From assembly GCA_002762735.1 (NCBI GenBank), contig PCVV01000009.1:1-48060 (forward strand): a stretch of DNA of 48,060 nt, in the 5' to 3' direction. The notes beneath the pieces were generated by a model. It saw only the letters and a list, made by a program, of their open reading frames with translations. It was not told the origin of the DNA and did no database searches. How positions within the stretch are numbered: position 1 is the first letter of the stretch; the number at the start of each line of letters is the position of its first letter. Shown here piece after piece: positions 21,662 to 29,804 of this stretch. This stretch comes from Candidatus Pacearchaeota archaeon CG11_big_fil_rev_8_21_14_0_20_30_13. GTDB taxonomy: Archaea > Nanobdellota > Nanobdellia > Pacearchaeales > GW2011-AR1. The translations under genes and the position numbers were made by a program.

Positions 21662-22993
21662 TTAGACTTCCTTAATTTCTTGACCTTCTTTTCCATCAAG
21701 CACCTGAAATCCTAAAGATTTTATTTCGTCTCTTAGTTTATCCGCTTCTTCCCATTTTTTATTTTTCCTTGCAATTTCCCTTTTTTCTAAAAATTCATTT
21801 ACTTTTTTTGGAATTTTTATTTCAATCTTCTCTAAAAGTTTAAGGCCAAAAATCTCATCTAATTTTTTTATTGTTTGGTATTTTCCATTTGCATTTTCAT
21901 CTCTTACTAACTTCCATAAGACTTGAAGAGCATTAGGAGTATTAAAATCATCATCCATTGATTCTTCAAATTCATTTAAGCAATTTTTATTTGTCTTTCC
22001 ATCGTTAGTTATTGAATCGCAAATATTTTTTAGTCTTTCAAGTGAGCTTTTTGCATTTTCCAAAGATTCTGGAGAAAAATCTATTGGTTTTCTGTAATTT
22101 GCTGAAAGAAAGAGATACCTTATTTCTTCTGAAGAGTAAAGTTTTATGAGTTCTCTAATTGTAGAAAAATTACCCTTTGATTTCCCCATTTTTTCTTTTC
22201 CTATATTCAAAAAACCAGTATGCATCCAATATCTTACAAGAGGTTTTTTTCCAGAGATTGATTCCATTTGAGCTATTTCTGCCTCGTGATGAGGAAAGAT
22301 TAAATCTAGCCCCCCTCCATGAATATCATATTGGGATCCAAATTCTTTTTCTGTTATTGCCGTATCTTCGATATGCCAACCTGGCCTTCCCTCTCCCAAA
22401 GAAGTTTTCCAAGAAGGTTCACCTTCCTTTTTAAATTTCCATAAACAAAAATCCCCGGAATTTTTCTTTTCTGAATTTTCATCAATTCTTGAAACTGCAT
22501 CTTCTCCTTCGCTTAATTTTCTTCTTGCAAGTTTTCCATATTCTTCATCTTTGGTTAAATCAAAATATAATCCGTCAGAGATCTTATACGCGAATCCCTT
22601 TTTGATTAATCTTTCCACCTGAGAAACAATTTCTGGAATGTAATCGGTTGCATTTGCATACTTGCTTACAGAATCAATTCCTAAACTTTTAATGTCTGAA
22701 ATATATGCCTCTCTATATTTTTTGACTAATTCTTTCCAGCTTACTTTTTCTAAGTTTGATCGATTTATTATTTTGTCGTCAATATCTGTAATATTTTGAA
22801 GATAAAATACATTGTATCCCTTGAACCTGAGATATTTTACAATAATGTCGAATTGGGTGTACGTCTTTGCATGACCAACATGTGAGAGATCATAAACTGT
22901 TGGGCCGCAAACGAATATTTTTATTTCCCCTTCTTTAATTGGTTTGAAAACTTCTTTCTTTCTTGAAAGAGTGCTATAAATTTTTAATACCAT
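21662..22993 (-). CDS. cysS: Cysteinyl-tRNA synthetase
   Basis: Charges tRNA-Cys. The 443 residues show the class I signatures HVGHAKTY (HIGH equivalent, near residue 40) and EKMGKSKGNFS (KMSKS), plus CGPTVYDLSHVG with the first zinc cysteine and GGGLDLIFPHHEAEIAQ with the histidine ligands. The segment GRPGWHIEDTAI has Asp where bacterial enzymes have a zinc-binding Cys (WHIECSAM); I recall this variant from other archaeal CysRS. The C-terminal helical domain is complete. Confidence 0.95.
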   Translation of the reverse strand: MVLKIYSTLSRKKEVFKPIKEGEIKIFVCGPTVYDLSHVGHAKTYTQFDIIVKYLRFKGYNVFYLQNITDIDDKIINRSNLEKVSWKELVKKYREAYISDIKSLGIDSVSKYANATDYIPEIVSQVERLIKKGFAYKISDGLYFDLTKDEEYGKLARRKLSEGEDAVSRIDENSEKKNSGDFCLWKFKKEGEPSWKTSLGEGRPGWHIEDTAITEKEFGSQYDIHGGGLDLIFPHHEAEIAQMESISGKKPLVRYWMHTGFLNIGKEKMGKSKGNFSTIRELIKLYSSEEIRYLFLSANYRKPIDFSPESLENAKSSLERLKNICDSITNDGKTNKNCLNEFEESMDDDFNTPNALQVLWKLVRDENANGKYQTIKKLDEIFGLKLLEKIEIKIPKKVNEFLEKREIARKNKKWEEADKLRDEIKSLGFQVLDGKEGQEIKEV

Positions 22994-23033
22994 TGAAAAC
23001 TAAAGAATTTTAGATTTAAAAAATTAAGTGAAA

Positions 23034-23597
23034 TTATTTAAACGTTACTGAGATATCCGCACTATCATAAGCACTACCATCTCTATACAAAAGAAGGTCA
23101 TACTTAACTGTGCAAGAAGGCATACTTTCTGGAACAGGAAACTGAACCAAACGAGCATTACTTAACATTTGACTTCCCCCAATTGGAATCGGATTTAACG
23201 TTGTTCCACCTAAAACATAACTATTTGCTTGACTTTCTGTTACAGTTCCTTGGCAATCTGTTACATCGCTTGCTTTTATTGAATATGTGAAATCGGCCTG
23301 GGTTTTTGCATTATTATAAATTGAAAACGCAAAACCTTGAGGAGGGGAAGCCCCTCTTTTAACGGTAATTATTCTTGAACTCGGATAAACTGCAAGCTTC
23401 AAAGTCTTTCCATCGGAAAACATTTGATTTATCTCATTTTGAATTTGAGTATCTATAGAATTAATAGCATTATTGCTAGAAGTGAAAATTTTACTAATAA
23501 AAAAGATTCCTAAGACTAAAACACTCATAAGAAGAACAATCGTAACAATTGTTCCAACGGACATTTCCATTGCACCTTTAGTATTTTTTGTTTCCAT
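23034..23597 (-). CDS. Pilin- or archaellin-like secreted protein
   Basis: The N-terminus METKNTKGAMEMS followed by VGTIVTIVLLMSVLVLGIFF has the layout of archaeal class III signal peptides: a short basic leader, a KG cleavage site and then a hydrophobic helix. The remaining 150 residues are beta-rich with a likely disulphide (Cys in VTDCQGT and MPSCTVKY). Such proteins form type IV pilus-like or surface fibres. No archaellum or pilus assembly gene is nearby. It follows the small membrane gene by 5 bases. Confidence 0.6.
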   Translation of the reverse strand: METKNTKGAMEMSVGTIVTIVLLMSVLVLGIFFISKIFTSSNNAINSIDTQIQNEINQMFSDGKTLKLAVYPSSRIITVKRGASPPQGFAFSIYNNAKTQADFTYSIKASDVTDCQGTVTESQANSYVLGGTTLNPIPIGGSQMLSNARLVQFPVPESMPSCTVKYDLLLYRDGSAYDSADISVTFK

Positions 23598-23602
23598 TCT
23601 TC

Positions 23603-23878
23603 TTAAACTCCAAAAATTGGAGAAGTATAATAAGCTACAAGAACTGTTAAAATTAAAACAATAATTCCAACAATCAATGCAATTAGATTTAACTTCTTTC
23701 CTTTTCTTGAAAAATCTGAATTTTCTTTTTTAGAAAAAGCAATTCCAATTATTGAAAGAACTATTCCTGCAAATGGGGAGAAAAAAGCCTCGACAATTGC
23801 AACGATTCCTAAAACATATGAAATTAATCCAAAGGGAATTCCACTCTTTACTTCTTTAGAACTTGTTTTTGCCACCAT
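23603..23878 (-). CDS. Small membrane protein, DUF4190-like
   Basis: The 91 residues contain three hydrophobic segments (GLISYVLGIVAIVEAFF, FAGIVLSIIGIAFSK, LIALIVGIIVLILTVLVAYY) separated by short loops. Gly/Ile-rich helix pairs recall DUF4190-type proteins, but the match is weak. It precedes the pilin-like gene by 5 bases, so the two may act together in surface or secretion functions. Confidence 0.5.
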   Translation of the reverse strand: MVAKTSSKEVKSGIPFGLISYVLGIVAIVEAFFSPFAGIVLSIIGIAFSKKENSDFSRKGKKLNLIALIVGIIVLILTVLVAYYTSPIFGV

Positions 23879-23939
23879 CTTCTACTTTCAAAAGGTTTAT
23901 TCATTTATAAAAGTTATTGTAAAGACAGAATGTTGAAAA

Positions 23940-24011
23940 TGGGAATGGGGGGAGTCGAACCCCCGACACCATGATCTTCAGTCATGTGCTCTCCCGCTGA
24001 GCTACATTCCC
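23940..24011 (-). tRNA. tRNA-Phe (anticodon GAA)
   Basis: On the minus strand GGGAATG pairs with CATTCCC, with A as discriminator. The anticodon arm is CATGA-CTGAAGA-TCATG, giving GAA. The T-arm is CGGGGGTTCGACTCCCC. About 72 bases; CCA is not encoded. Confidence 0.94.
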
Positions 24012-24061
24012 ATTATCAAATTTAAAGCAGTAGTTGTTTTTTAAAGTTTGTTAAAAAGAAA

Positions 24062-24385
24062 AATGTAAGTTGAGGTAGGCCACCTTCTGTTGTTCTCCGT
24101 GTTCGGACAGAACATGCTAACATTCGACTATGCGGGCATACACATGTTACCCTTGCATCAACCAAGTTGCTCGTTTCATCAAATCTTGTTTTTCGACGTT
24201 CCCCGCATGGTTCATTACTCTAAACAAACTGTGGCGTTTCTGTAGCAGAGCTTTGCCTCACGGCAACTTTCCTTTCGAAAAGTGGTTTTTTTGATGGGCG
24301 GACCTTCCTCAGAATCCAGAAATCATAATTCATTTCTTTGCAATTTAATGCAAGGATTCCGTAAATTAGCTCCCCAACTTACAAA
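24062..24385 (-). ncRNA. rnpB: RNase P RNA
   Basis: The catalytic RNA that trims the 5' leaders of tRNA precursors. On the minus strand the ends pair over 12 positions (TGTAAGTTGGGG with CCTCAACTTACA, 24372-24383 with 24064-24075), forming P1. GAGGAAGGTCCGCCC (24296-24310) matches the universal GAGGAAAGTCC block, ACAGAAAC (about 24236-24243) is the conserved P-core segment, and AGAAGGTGGCCTACC near the 3' end is also conserved. The region is more GC-rich than its neighbours. A TATA-like CTTAAATA lies about 20-25 bases upstream. Ends are accurate to a few bases. Confidence 0.9.
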
Positions 24386-24471
24386 TATAAATCTCCCGGA
24401 GGCTATTTAAGGATTTTGGTAAGCCAATTTTTGAACAAATTTTTAAAGACGTTCGTCTTATTAAAGAAAGA

Positions 24472-25533
24472 ATGAAATTAAGTTTGGTGATTCCAACTTA
24501 TAACGAAAGAAAAAATATTCTTCAACTTCTTAAGAAAATTCAAGAAGAGTTTAAGAAAAACAATATCCAAGGAGAGATAATTGTTGTGGATGACAATTCT
24601 CCCGATGGAACTGGGAAAATTTTGGATGAAACAAAAATCAAAATTAAAAATTTGAAAATCATACACAGAAAAGGAAAATTTGGACTTTCTTCGGCAGTTT
24701 TAGATGGATGGAAAATTGCAGAAGGAGAAATTTTGGGAGCAATGGATGCAGATTTAAGCCATCCTCCTGAAAAAATAAAGGAACTTTTTTGGGAAATAGA
24801 AAATGGTAAAGCAGATTTTGCAATTGGAAGTCGTTATGCTCCTGGAGGAGAAATTAAAGGTTGGGGATTCAAAAGAAAATTGATGTCTAAAACTGCTACA
24901 CTTTTGGCAAGAGTTTACACCAAAGTAAAAGATCCTATGACTGGTTTTTTTATGATAAAAAGAACATGCATAAAAGATAAAAAGATAAATCCTAAGGGAT
25001 TTAAGATTCTTTTAGAGCTAATTATAAAAGCAAACTACAAAATAATAAAAGAAATTCCAATAATCTTCAATAATAGAATTGAGGGAAAAAGCAAAGCTGG
25101 AACTAAAGAAATTTTTTGCTATCTTCAAAATTTAATAGGATATCTTCCCTACAAGAAAAAAGTTATTAGAGAATTTTTCAAATTTGCTTTTGTAGGAGGA
25201 ATTGGAACCATCATTAACGTTCTGCTATTATACATTTTAACTGAAAAAGTGGGAGTTTACTATCTTCTCTCTGCAATTGTTTCTTTCCTTATTGCCATGA
25301 CAAGCAATTTCATATTAAATAAAGTCTGGACATTTAAAGAAAATATTCGACTGAATGCTAAGAAGAAATATTTTCAATTTACATTAGTGAGTATAATCGT
25401 GCTCATAGTAAATTTATTTTTCTTGTACCTCTTCACTGAGATATTTGAAATATACTACTTAATCTCCCAAGTTTTAGCAATTGGAATTGCTTTGATTATA
25501 AACTTTTTTGGAAATAAAATATGGACTTTTTAA
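24472..25533 (+). CDS. Dolichol-phosphate mannose synthase-like GT2 fused to a GtrA domain
   Basis: Transfers a sugar to a lipid carrier for glycosylation outside the membrane. Residues 1-225 are a family 2 glycosyltransferase: VIPTYNERKNI, IVVDDNSPDGTG (nucleotide-sugar Asp), GAMDADLSHPPEK (DxD metal site) and AIGSRYAPGGEIKGWG. Residues about 235-353 have four membrane helices of the GtrA type (FAFVGGIGTIINVLLLY ... NFFGNKIWTF), which may flip the lipid-linked sugar. The GT39-type gene follows after 1 base, so they are likely co-expressed. Confidence 0.92.
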   Translation: MKLSLVIPTYNERKNILQLLKKIQEEFKKNNIQGEIIVVDDNSPDGTGKILDETKIKIKNLKIIHRKGKFGLSSAVLDGWKIAEGEILGAMDADLSHPPEKIKELFWEIENGKADFAIGSRYAPGGEIKGWGFKRKLMSKTATLLARVYTKVKDPMTGFFMIKRTCIKDKKINPKGFKILLELIIKANYKIIKEIPIIFNNRIEGKSKAGTKEIFCYLQNLIGYLPYKKKVIREFFKFAFVGGIGTIINVLLLYILTEKVGVYYLLSAIVSFLIAMTSNFILNKVWTFKENIRLNAKKKYFQFTLVSIIVLIVNLFFLYLFTEIFEIYYLISQVLAIGIALIINFFGNKIWTF

Positions 25534-25534
25534 A

Positions 25535-26968
25535 ATGAAAAATTTTATTAAAGAAAACAAAATTATAATTTCTATTTTTCTTTTAGCCCTATCAATAAGA
25601 ATTTTATTTGTTTTTGTGATGCCGGTAAAATTATGAGACGAAACCGTTTATACTAACTTAGGATATGACTTATCCAAAAATCTTTTTCAATATTCTTTCA
25701 CCCATGGATGGAGTGATTTTATTCCTGGAGGATTATATCCCAATGCAGGATTCAGAGCACCATTATTGTCTTATCTTCTTTCTGCGTTTTATTTTTTAAA
25801 ATTAAAAGTTTTAATTAATTTTATAATGCCTCTTATAGGTGCATTGAGTGTGATTATATTATACTTACTGGGAAAAGAAATTTTTAATAAAAAAGTTGGA
25901 TTAATCTCTTCTTTGATTTTCGCGTTCATTCCTCTTCATGTTTTTTATAGTGGAAGAATTTTGACTGATGTTCTTTTTACCTTTTTTGTTTTACTCACCT
26001 TCTTGAGTTTTTGGAAAGGAGATGAAAAAGGAAATAAAAATCAAAGAATCTTATTTGGAATTTTCTTAGCTTTGGCACTCTTATCAAGATATACTGCATT
26101 ATGGATAATTCCTGTCTTTTTTATTTATTTATTAATAAAAAATAAATCTTTTAAATTTTTAAAAGAGCGGAACCTTTGGATTTCTATTCTTGCTTTTTTT
26201 ATAACTTTAACCCCATGGTTAGTCTATGGAATTCTCGAATATGGAAATCCTTTAGGAGCATTTATTCATGGAGCAAAAGCCGCAGCATACTGGGGTGGAA
26301 CACAAGGTTGGACTTTCTTTTTTAGTCATTGGTGGAACATGTTTTCTATTATTGGATTTATTTTTAGTGGAGCGATAATTTGGATTTTTTATAAAAAAGA
26401 ATACCCCAAAAAGAAAATTTATTTGCTTCTGATTTGGTTTTCTTTTTTCTTAATTATGGCAATTTTCATGCCACATAAGGAAGAAAGATTTCTTTTAGCT
26501 ATTGTTCCTCCAGTTTCTTTAATCTCAGGATATTTTATTGACAAATTTAAAAGTAAGACCATTTTGATTATTTTGAGTGTGATCTTAATTCTTTTTGTTT
26601 CATTAGCAACTAATTTTTACAATACCTCTTCTCTTTACCATAATACTAACACGGAATGTTTTAAAGAAATAACATTAAAACTCCAAGAATTTCAAGGAAA
26701 CTTCATGATGGTTAGTGAAAATCCTCCTCTTTTTAGAGATTTAATAAAGCAAGAAAGTGCTTATTACCCTGACACACTCAACGAAAAAACGCTTGAAGAA
26801 ATGACAAATGAAACTAGCAAGAAAGGATATTTTATTTTTACTAAATTTAATTCTGGATTTGAGACAGAGAAATGGAAAAATCTTAAAGTGATTATGGACG
26901 AAAAATATACCTTAGAATTTGAATGCCAAAAAGATCCAGAAGTTAATTGGATTTATTCTGCAAACTAA
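25535..26968 (+). pseudogene. GT39-type membrane glycosyltransferase, interrupted by an in-frame TGA
   Basis: ATG at 25535 begins an intact-looking polytopic protein of 477 codons except for TGA at 25634-25636 (codon 34). The flanking frame reads MPVKL-stop-DETVYTNLGYDLS, where PMT/GT39 relatives have a Trp-Asp-Glu motif in the first outer loop (WDE.VY); TGG to TGA fits. The remainder has about nine hydrophobic helices and ends at 26968. The longest open part starts at TTG 25766 and would lack the catalytic Asp. The partner is the DPM/GtrA gene directly upstream. A real nonsense mutation, strain variation or readthrough are all possible. Confidence 0.75.
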
Positions 26969-26990
26969 AAAGCTTAAATTTGAACCCTAA

Positions 26991-27003
26991 AGTTTTATAA
27001 ACC
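26991..27003 (+). promoter_or_regulatory. TATA-box promoter of the L1 operon
   Basis: AGTTTTATAAACC is identical over 13 bases to the element before rpl3 (36315-36327). Transcription should start near 27022, leaving a leader of about 70 bases before rpl1. Confidence 0.7.
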
Positions 27004-27031
27004 TAATATTTCTTTAATTTTTATCCGAGTA

Positions 27032-27081
27032 ACTACATCATTCAATCCCGCATTCTGTGGATTTTGAATGCATACTGTAGT
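27032..27081 (+). promoter_or_regulatory. Candidate structured leader of the L1 operon
   Basis: ACTACA (27032-27037) pairs with TGTAGT (27076-27081), enclosing GCATTC (27050-27055) paired with GAATGC (27066-27071). A competing pairing exists between CATTCAA (27039-27045) and TTGAATG (27064-27070). L1 controls its own mRNA in several bacteria and in Methanococcus, so an L1-binding leader is plausible; the L1 site itself is not proven here. Confidence 0.45.
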
Positions 27082-27095
27082 AGGATGGAAATGTA

Positions 27096-27725
27096 ATGGA
27101 ACTACAAGAACAATTAAAATTAGCATTAACTGAACTTAGAAAGAATGAATCTAAGAAATTTAAACAGACTGTAGATTTAATTGTAAATCTTCAAAAGTTT
27201 GAAGTTAAAAAAACTCCTCTTAATATTTTTGTTAGAATTCCTAATAAATCTAAAGATAAAAAAATTGCAGCATTTTTTGAATCTGAAAGTGAATTCATAG
27301 ACACAATCACAGAAATTGATTTTAAAAAATATAGTGATAAAAAGAAATTGAAAAACTTAGTTAAGAAATATGACTTCTTTATTGCTCAAGCAAAACTTAT
27401 GCCAAAAGTTGCAACAGTTTTTGGTAGAGTTTTAGGCCCAGCTGGAAAAATGCCTTCTCCTCAAATTGGAATTGTTCTTAACGCCGATGAAAAAGCAACC
27501 AATGAATTAAAAGAAAAGATTAATACTAGTTTGAGAATAAGGGCAAAAGAACCAAGTATAAAAGTTGCAGTGGGAAAAGAAGATATGAAAGACGAAGAAA
27601 TAATTGAAAATGTATTATCAATTTACAATGAACTTCTTAAGGCGCTTCCAAGAGATAAAGAAAATATAAAAAACATTGAATTAAAATTCACCATGACTAA
27701 ACCCATTAAAATGAAGGTAAGATAA
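27096..27725 (+). CDS. rpl1: 50S ribosomal protein L1
   Basis: L1 forms the mobile stalk near the ribosomal exit site and often represses its own operon. The 209 residues include GRVLGPAGKMPSPQIG (about 110-125), the signature of the family, and the N-terminal ELRKNESKKFKQTVDLIVNL. It is the first gene of L1-L10-L12; L11, often placed before it in archaea, is not here. A tiny frame MEM (27085-27096) ends on the start codon (TAATG). Confidence 0.96.
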   Translation: MELQEQLKLALTELRKNESKKFKQTVDLIVNLQKFEVKKTPLNIFVRIPNKSKDKKIAAFFESESEFIDTITEIDFKKYSDKKKLKNLVKKYDFFIAQAKLMPKVATVFGRVLGPAGKMPSPQIGIVLNADEKATNELKEKINTSLRIRAKEPSIKVAVGKEDMKDEEIIENVLSIYNELLKALPRDKENIKNIELKFTMTKPIKMKVR

Positions 27726-27726
27726 A

Positions 27727-28617
27727 ATGATAAAAAAACAACATCTTGAAACGTCTAAGCATATTCCACAGGTTAAGGTTAACTCTGTGAAAGAATTAAC
27801 AGATTTGATTAAAACAAAAAAAACCATCTTAATTGCAGATATTTCTAATATTCCTGGTTCGCAATTTCAACAAATTGTAAAAAAACTTAGAGGAAAAGCT
27901 ATAGTTAAAGTCCCTAAGAAAAATTTATTTTTGAGGGCACTTGATTCTGCTAAAAAAGAAAAAGCAAAAGAATTGAAGAATTCTTTAGTAAAACCAGTTG
28001 CTTTGCTTTTTTCAGATTTGGATTCTTATGATCTTGCTTCGGAATTAATAAAAAATAAAAGCCCTTCGAAAGCAAAACCTGGTCAGATTGCTCCTAAAGA
28101 TTTGAAAATTCCTGCAGGTCCAACAGATTTAGTGCCTGGTCCAGCAATTTCAGAACTTGGTGCACTTGGAATAAAAATTCAAATCCAAGGAGGAAAAATT
28201 GAAATTAAAGAACCGAAAGTAATTGCACATGCTGGTTCTCCAATAAGTAATAGTGCCGCTGCAATGCTTTCAAAATTGGGAATCTTACCTTTCACAATTG
28301 GATTTATTCCAATATCAGCTTACGATTCTATTGAAGAAAAAATATACACTGAGATCATAATTGATAGTGAAGGAACATTGGAATCTCTCAAGTCGTCTTA
28401 TACTCAAGCACTTGCATTTGCAATTTCAATTGGACAATTCAATTCAGAAACAATAAGACTCATAATCCAAAAAGCTGCACTTCAAGAAAAAAGATTCATT
28501 AAAGTGATTAACGGTGAACATGATGAAGTTCCTGTAGTAGAAATTCAAACTCCTCTTGTGAAAAAGGAGGAGAAACACGTGAATCCAACGGAAGGACTTG
28601 CATCCCTCTTTGGGTAA
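27727..28617 (+). CDS. rpl10: 50S ribosomal protein L10 (P0)
   Basis: Base of the GTPase-activating stalk, carrying L12 dimers. The 296 residues show the rRNA-binding domain (VKELTDLIKTKKTILIADIS, KKLRGKAIVKVPKKN) and the archaeal insertion (QIAPKDLKIPAGPTDLVPGP). The end HVNPTEGLASLFG is the P-protein tail that binds elongation factors and is nearly shared with L12. Helical L12-binding segments precede it but are short. Confidence 0.96.
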   Translation: MIKKQHLETSKHIPQVKVNSVKELTDLIKTKKTILIADISNIPGSQFQQIVKKLRGKAIVKVPKKNLFLRALDSAKKEKAKELKNSLVKPVALLFSDLDSYDLASELIKNKSPSKAKPGQIAPKDLKIPAGPTDLVPGPAISELGALGIKIQIQGGKIEIKEPKVIAHAGSPISNSAAAMLSKLGILPFTIGFIPISAYDSIEEKIYTEIIIDSEGTLESLKSSYTQALAFAISIGQFNSETIRLIIQKAALQEKRFIKVINGEHDEVPVVEIQTPLVKKEEKHVNPTEGLASLFG

Positions 28618-28644
28618 TTCACAATTAAATAAACGGAAAAGAAA

Positions 28645-28932
28645 ATGGAATACATATATGCGGCACTTTTGTTGCACAAACTTGGAAAAGAAGTTAGTGA
28701 AAGCACAGTGAAAAGTGTTGTTGCGGCTACAGGCACTAGTGTTGATGACTCAAAAGTCAAATCACTTGTTGCTAGCTTGAAAGGTGTGAATATCGATGCT
28801 GAATTAGCTAACGCAAGTTTAGCTTCGACAGCTACAGCAGCTCCGGCAGCTGAAGCAAAGAAAGAAGAAGCACCAAAGAAAGAAGAGAGGCATGGAGCTG
28901 CAGCAGAAGGATTGTCGGCATTATTTGGATAA
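28645..28932 (+). CDS. rpl12: 50S ribosomal protein L12 (P1/P2)
   Basis: Stalk protein that recruits elongation factors. The 95 residues start MEYIYAALLLHKLGKEVSES (dimerisation helices), then an Ala/Glu-rich hinge (TAAPAAEAKKEEAPKKEERH) and the conserved end AAAEGLSALFG. The size is normal for archaea. It lies 27 bases after rpl10. Confidence 0.96.
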   Translation: MEYIYAALLLHKLGKEVSESTVKSVVAATGTSVDDSKVKSLVASLKGVNIDAELANASLASTATAAPAAEAKKEEAPKKEERHGAAAEGLSALFG

Positions 28933-28963
28933 TTTTTTAAATTATTTTATCCAGCAGGCAATC

Positions 28964-29016
28964 CCAACTTCTCTAGTTGGAACTTAAAAACTTTGAATGT
29001 TTCTTCTTAATAGAAG
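28964..29016 (+). terminator. Two hairpins after the L1-L10-L12 operon
   Basis: CCAACT-TCTCT-AGTTGG (28964-28980) is a perfect 6-bp stem and CTTCT-TAAT-AGAAG (29003-29016) a 5-bp stem, with T-rich runs around them. They lie between rpl12 and tRNA-Thr and may mark the transcript end or protect it. Confidence 0.35.
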
Positions 29017-29065
29017 TATTCCTCTTTAGACAAATTTATAATTCTTAATTTTATAGCTTAGCTGT

Positions 29066-29138
29066 GCCTCAGTAGCTCAGTTGGCAGAGTATTTGCTTCG
29101 TAAGCAAAGGGTCGGGGGTTCGACTCCCCCCTGAGGCT
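29066..29138 (+). tRNA. tRNA-Thr (anticodon CGT)
   Basis: GCCTCAG pairs with CTGAGGC in the acceptor stem. The anticodon arm is TTTGC-TTCGTAA-GCAAA, giving CGT. The T-arm is TCGGGGGTTCGACTCCCCC. 73 bases; CCA not encoded. Confidence 0.95.
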
Positions 29139-29177
29139 TTGGAATAACTATTTAAGTTTTGAAAGATTTATTTTTCT

Positions 29178-29447
29178 ATGAAAGGAAAAGTGCAATTTAA
29201 TTATCATGGGTCTCGTGTAAAATATAAATATAGTATAAATGAAAATTTATTAAAAGAAAAAAGAAACTATTTGTACTTCAATGGATTTTGGGAGATTATT
29301 AGATACACAATTGGATTTAGTAAAGAGCTTTCTGAAGCTGAAATTCTTTTTAATAAGGAGTTCTTAGAAGGGGAAAAAATTGTAGTTGAAAAATTAATTT
29401 TGAAATTAAAACCTAAAATTAAAAATATTGAAAACAAATTTTTATAA
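29178..29447 (+). CDS. Hypothetical protein, 89 residues
   Basis: A small soluble protein that I do not recognise: MKGKVQFNYHGSRVKYKYSI, then NYLYFNGFWEIIRYTIGFSK and a lysine-rich helical end. ATG at 29178 follows tRNA-Thr by 39 bases, with a TATA-like TATTTAAG between. The next gene overlaps it by 20 bases in another frame. Confidence 0.5.
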   Translation: MKGKVQFNYHGSRVKYKYSINENLLKEKRNYLYFNGFWEIIRYTIGFSKELSEAEILFNKEFLEGEKIVVEKLILKLKPKIKNIENKFL

Positions 29448-29757
29448 TTCTTTAAATTGGATTCTTAAGCACAGAAATTCTTTTAAAAGAAAACCTCTTA
29501 TTTATTATATGAGAAAAATTGGATTGAACTATCTCCCTGGAGGAGGAATGAATTATCGAATTTATCAAGATTTTAAACAAGAAAATGATCAAAAAGAACT
29601 TTTCATTTCGAAAGAATTTAAAAATTTAATAAAATATTTTTTAATCAACAAAGAGAATTTCCTTTTAGAAGAAATTACCTTTTCAAATAATTTTAACAGA
29701 GATGAAAAAGAGACTCTCAAAAGTTTGCTGACTATATTGGAAAAATCTAAAGACTGA
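29428..29757 (+). CDS. Hypothetical protein, up to 109 residues
   Basis: The frame opens with TTG at 29428, overlapping the previous gene, or with ATG at 29509 (MRKIGLNYLPGGGMNYRIYQ), which would give 82 residues. The middle is helical and charged (ELFISKEFKNLIKYFL). It may be the second half of one gene with the preceding frame. Function unknown. Confidence 0.45.
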   Translation: MKTNFYNSLNWILKHRNSFKRKPLIYYMRKIGLNYLPGGGMNYRIYQDFKQENDQKELFISKEFKNLIKYFLINKENFLLEEITFSNNFNRDEKETLKSLLTILEKSKD

Positions 29758-29804
29758 AAATTAATCTACAAACTTTTATAACCTACTCCTAATTTCCTTT
29801 ATTC

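Noticed and set aside
24062..24385. GC-richer stretch as a foreign coding insert
   Set aside because: It carries the conserved RNase P RNA blocks and P1 pairing and no open frame.
25634..25636. TGA in the GT39-type gene as selenocysteine
   Set aside because: Relatives have Trp, not Cys, at this site, and no selenocysteine machinery is seen in the window.
27068..27133. 21-codon upstream frame in the L1 leader as a leader peptide
   Set aside because: It overlaps rpl1 out of frame, has no distinctive residues and is expected by chance in AT-rich DNA.
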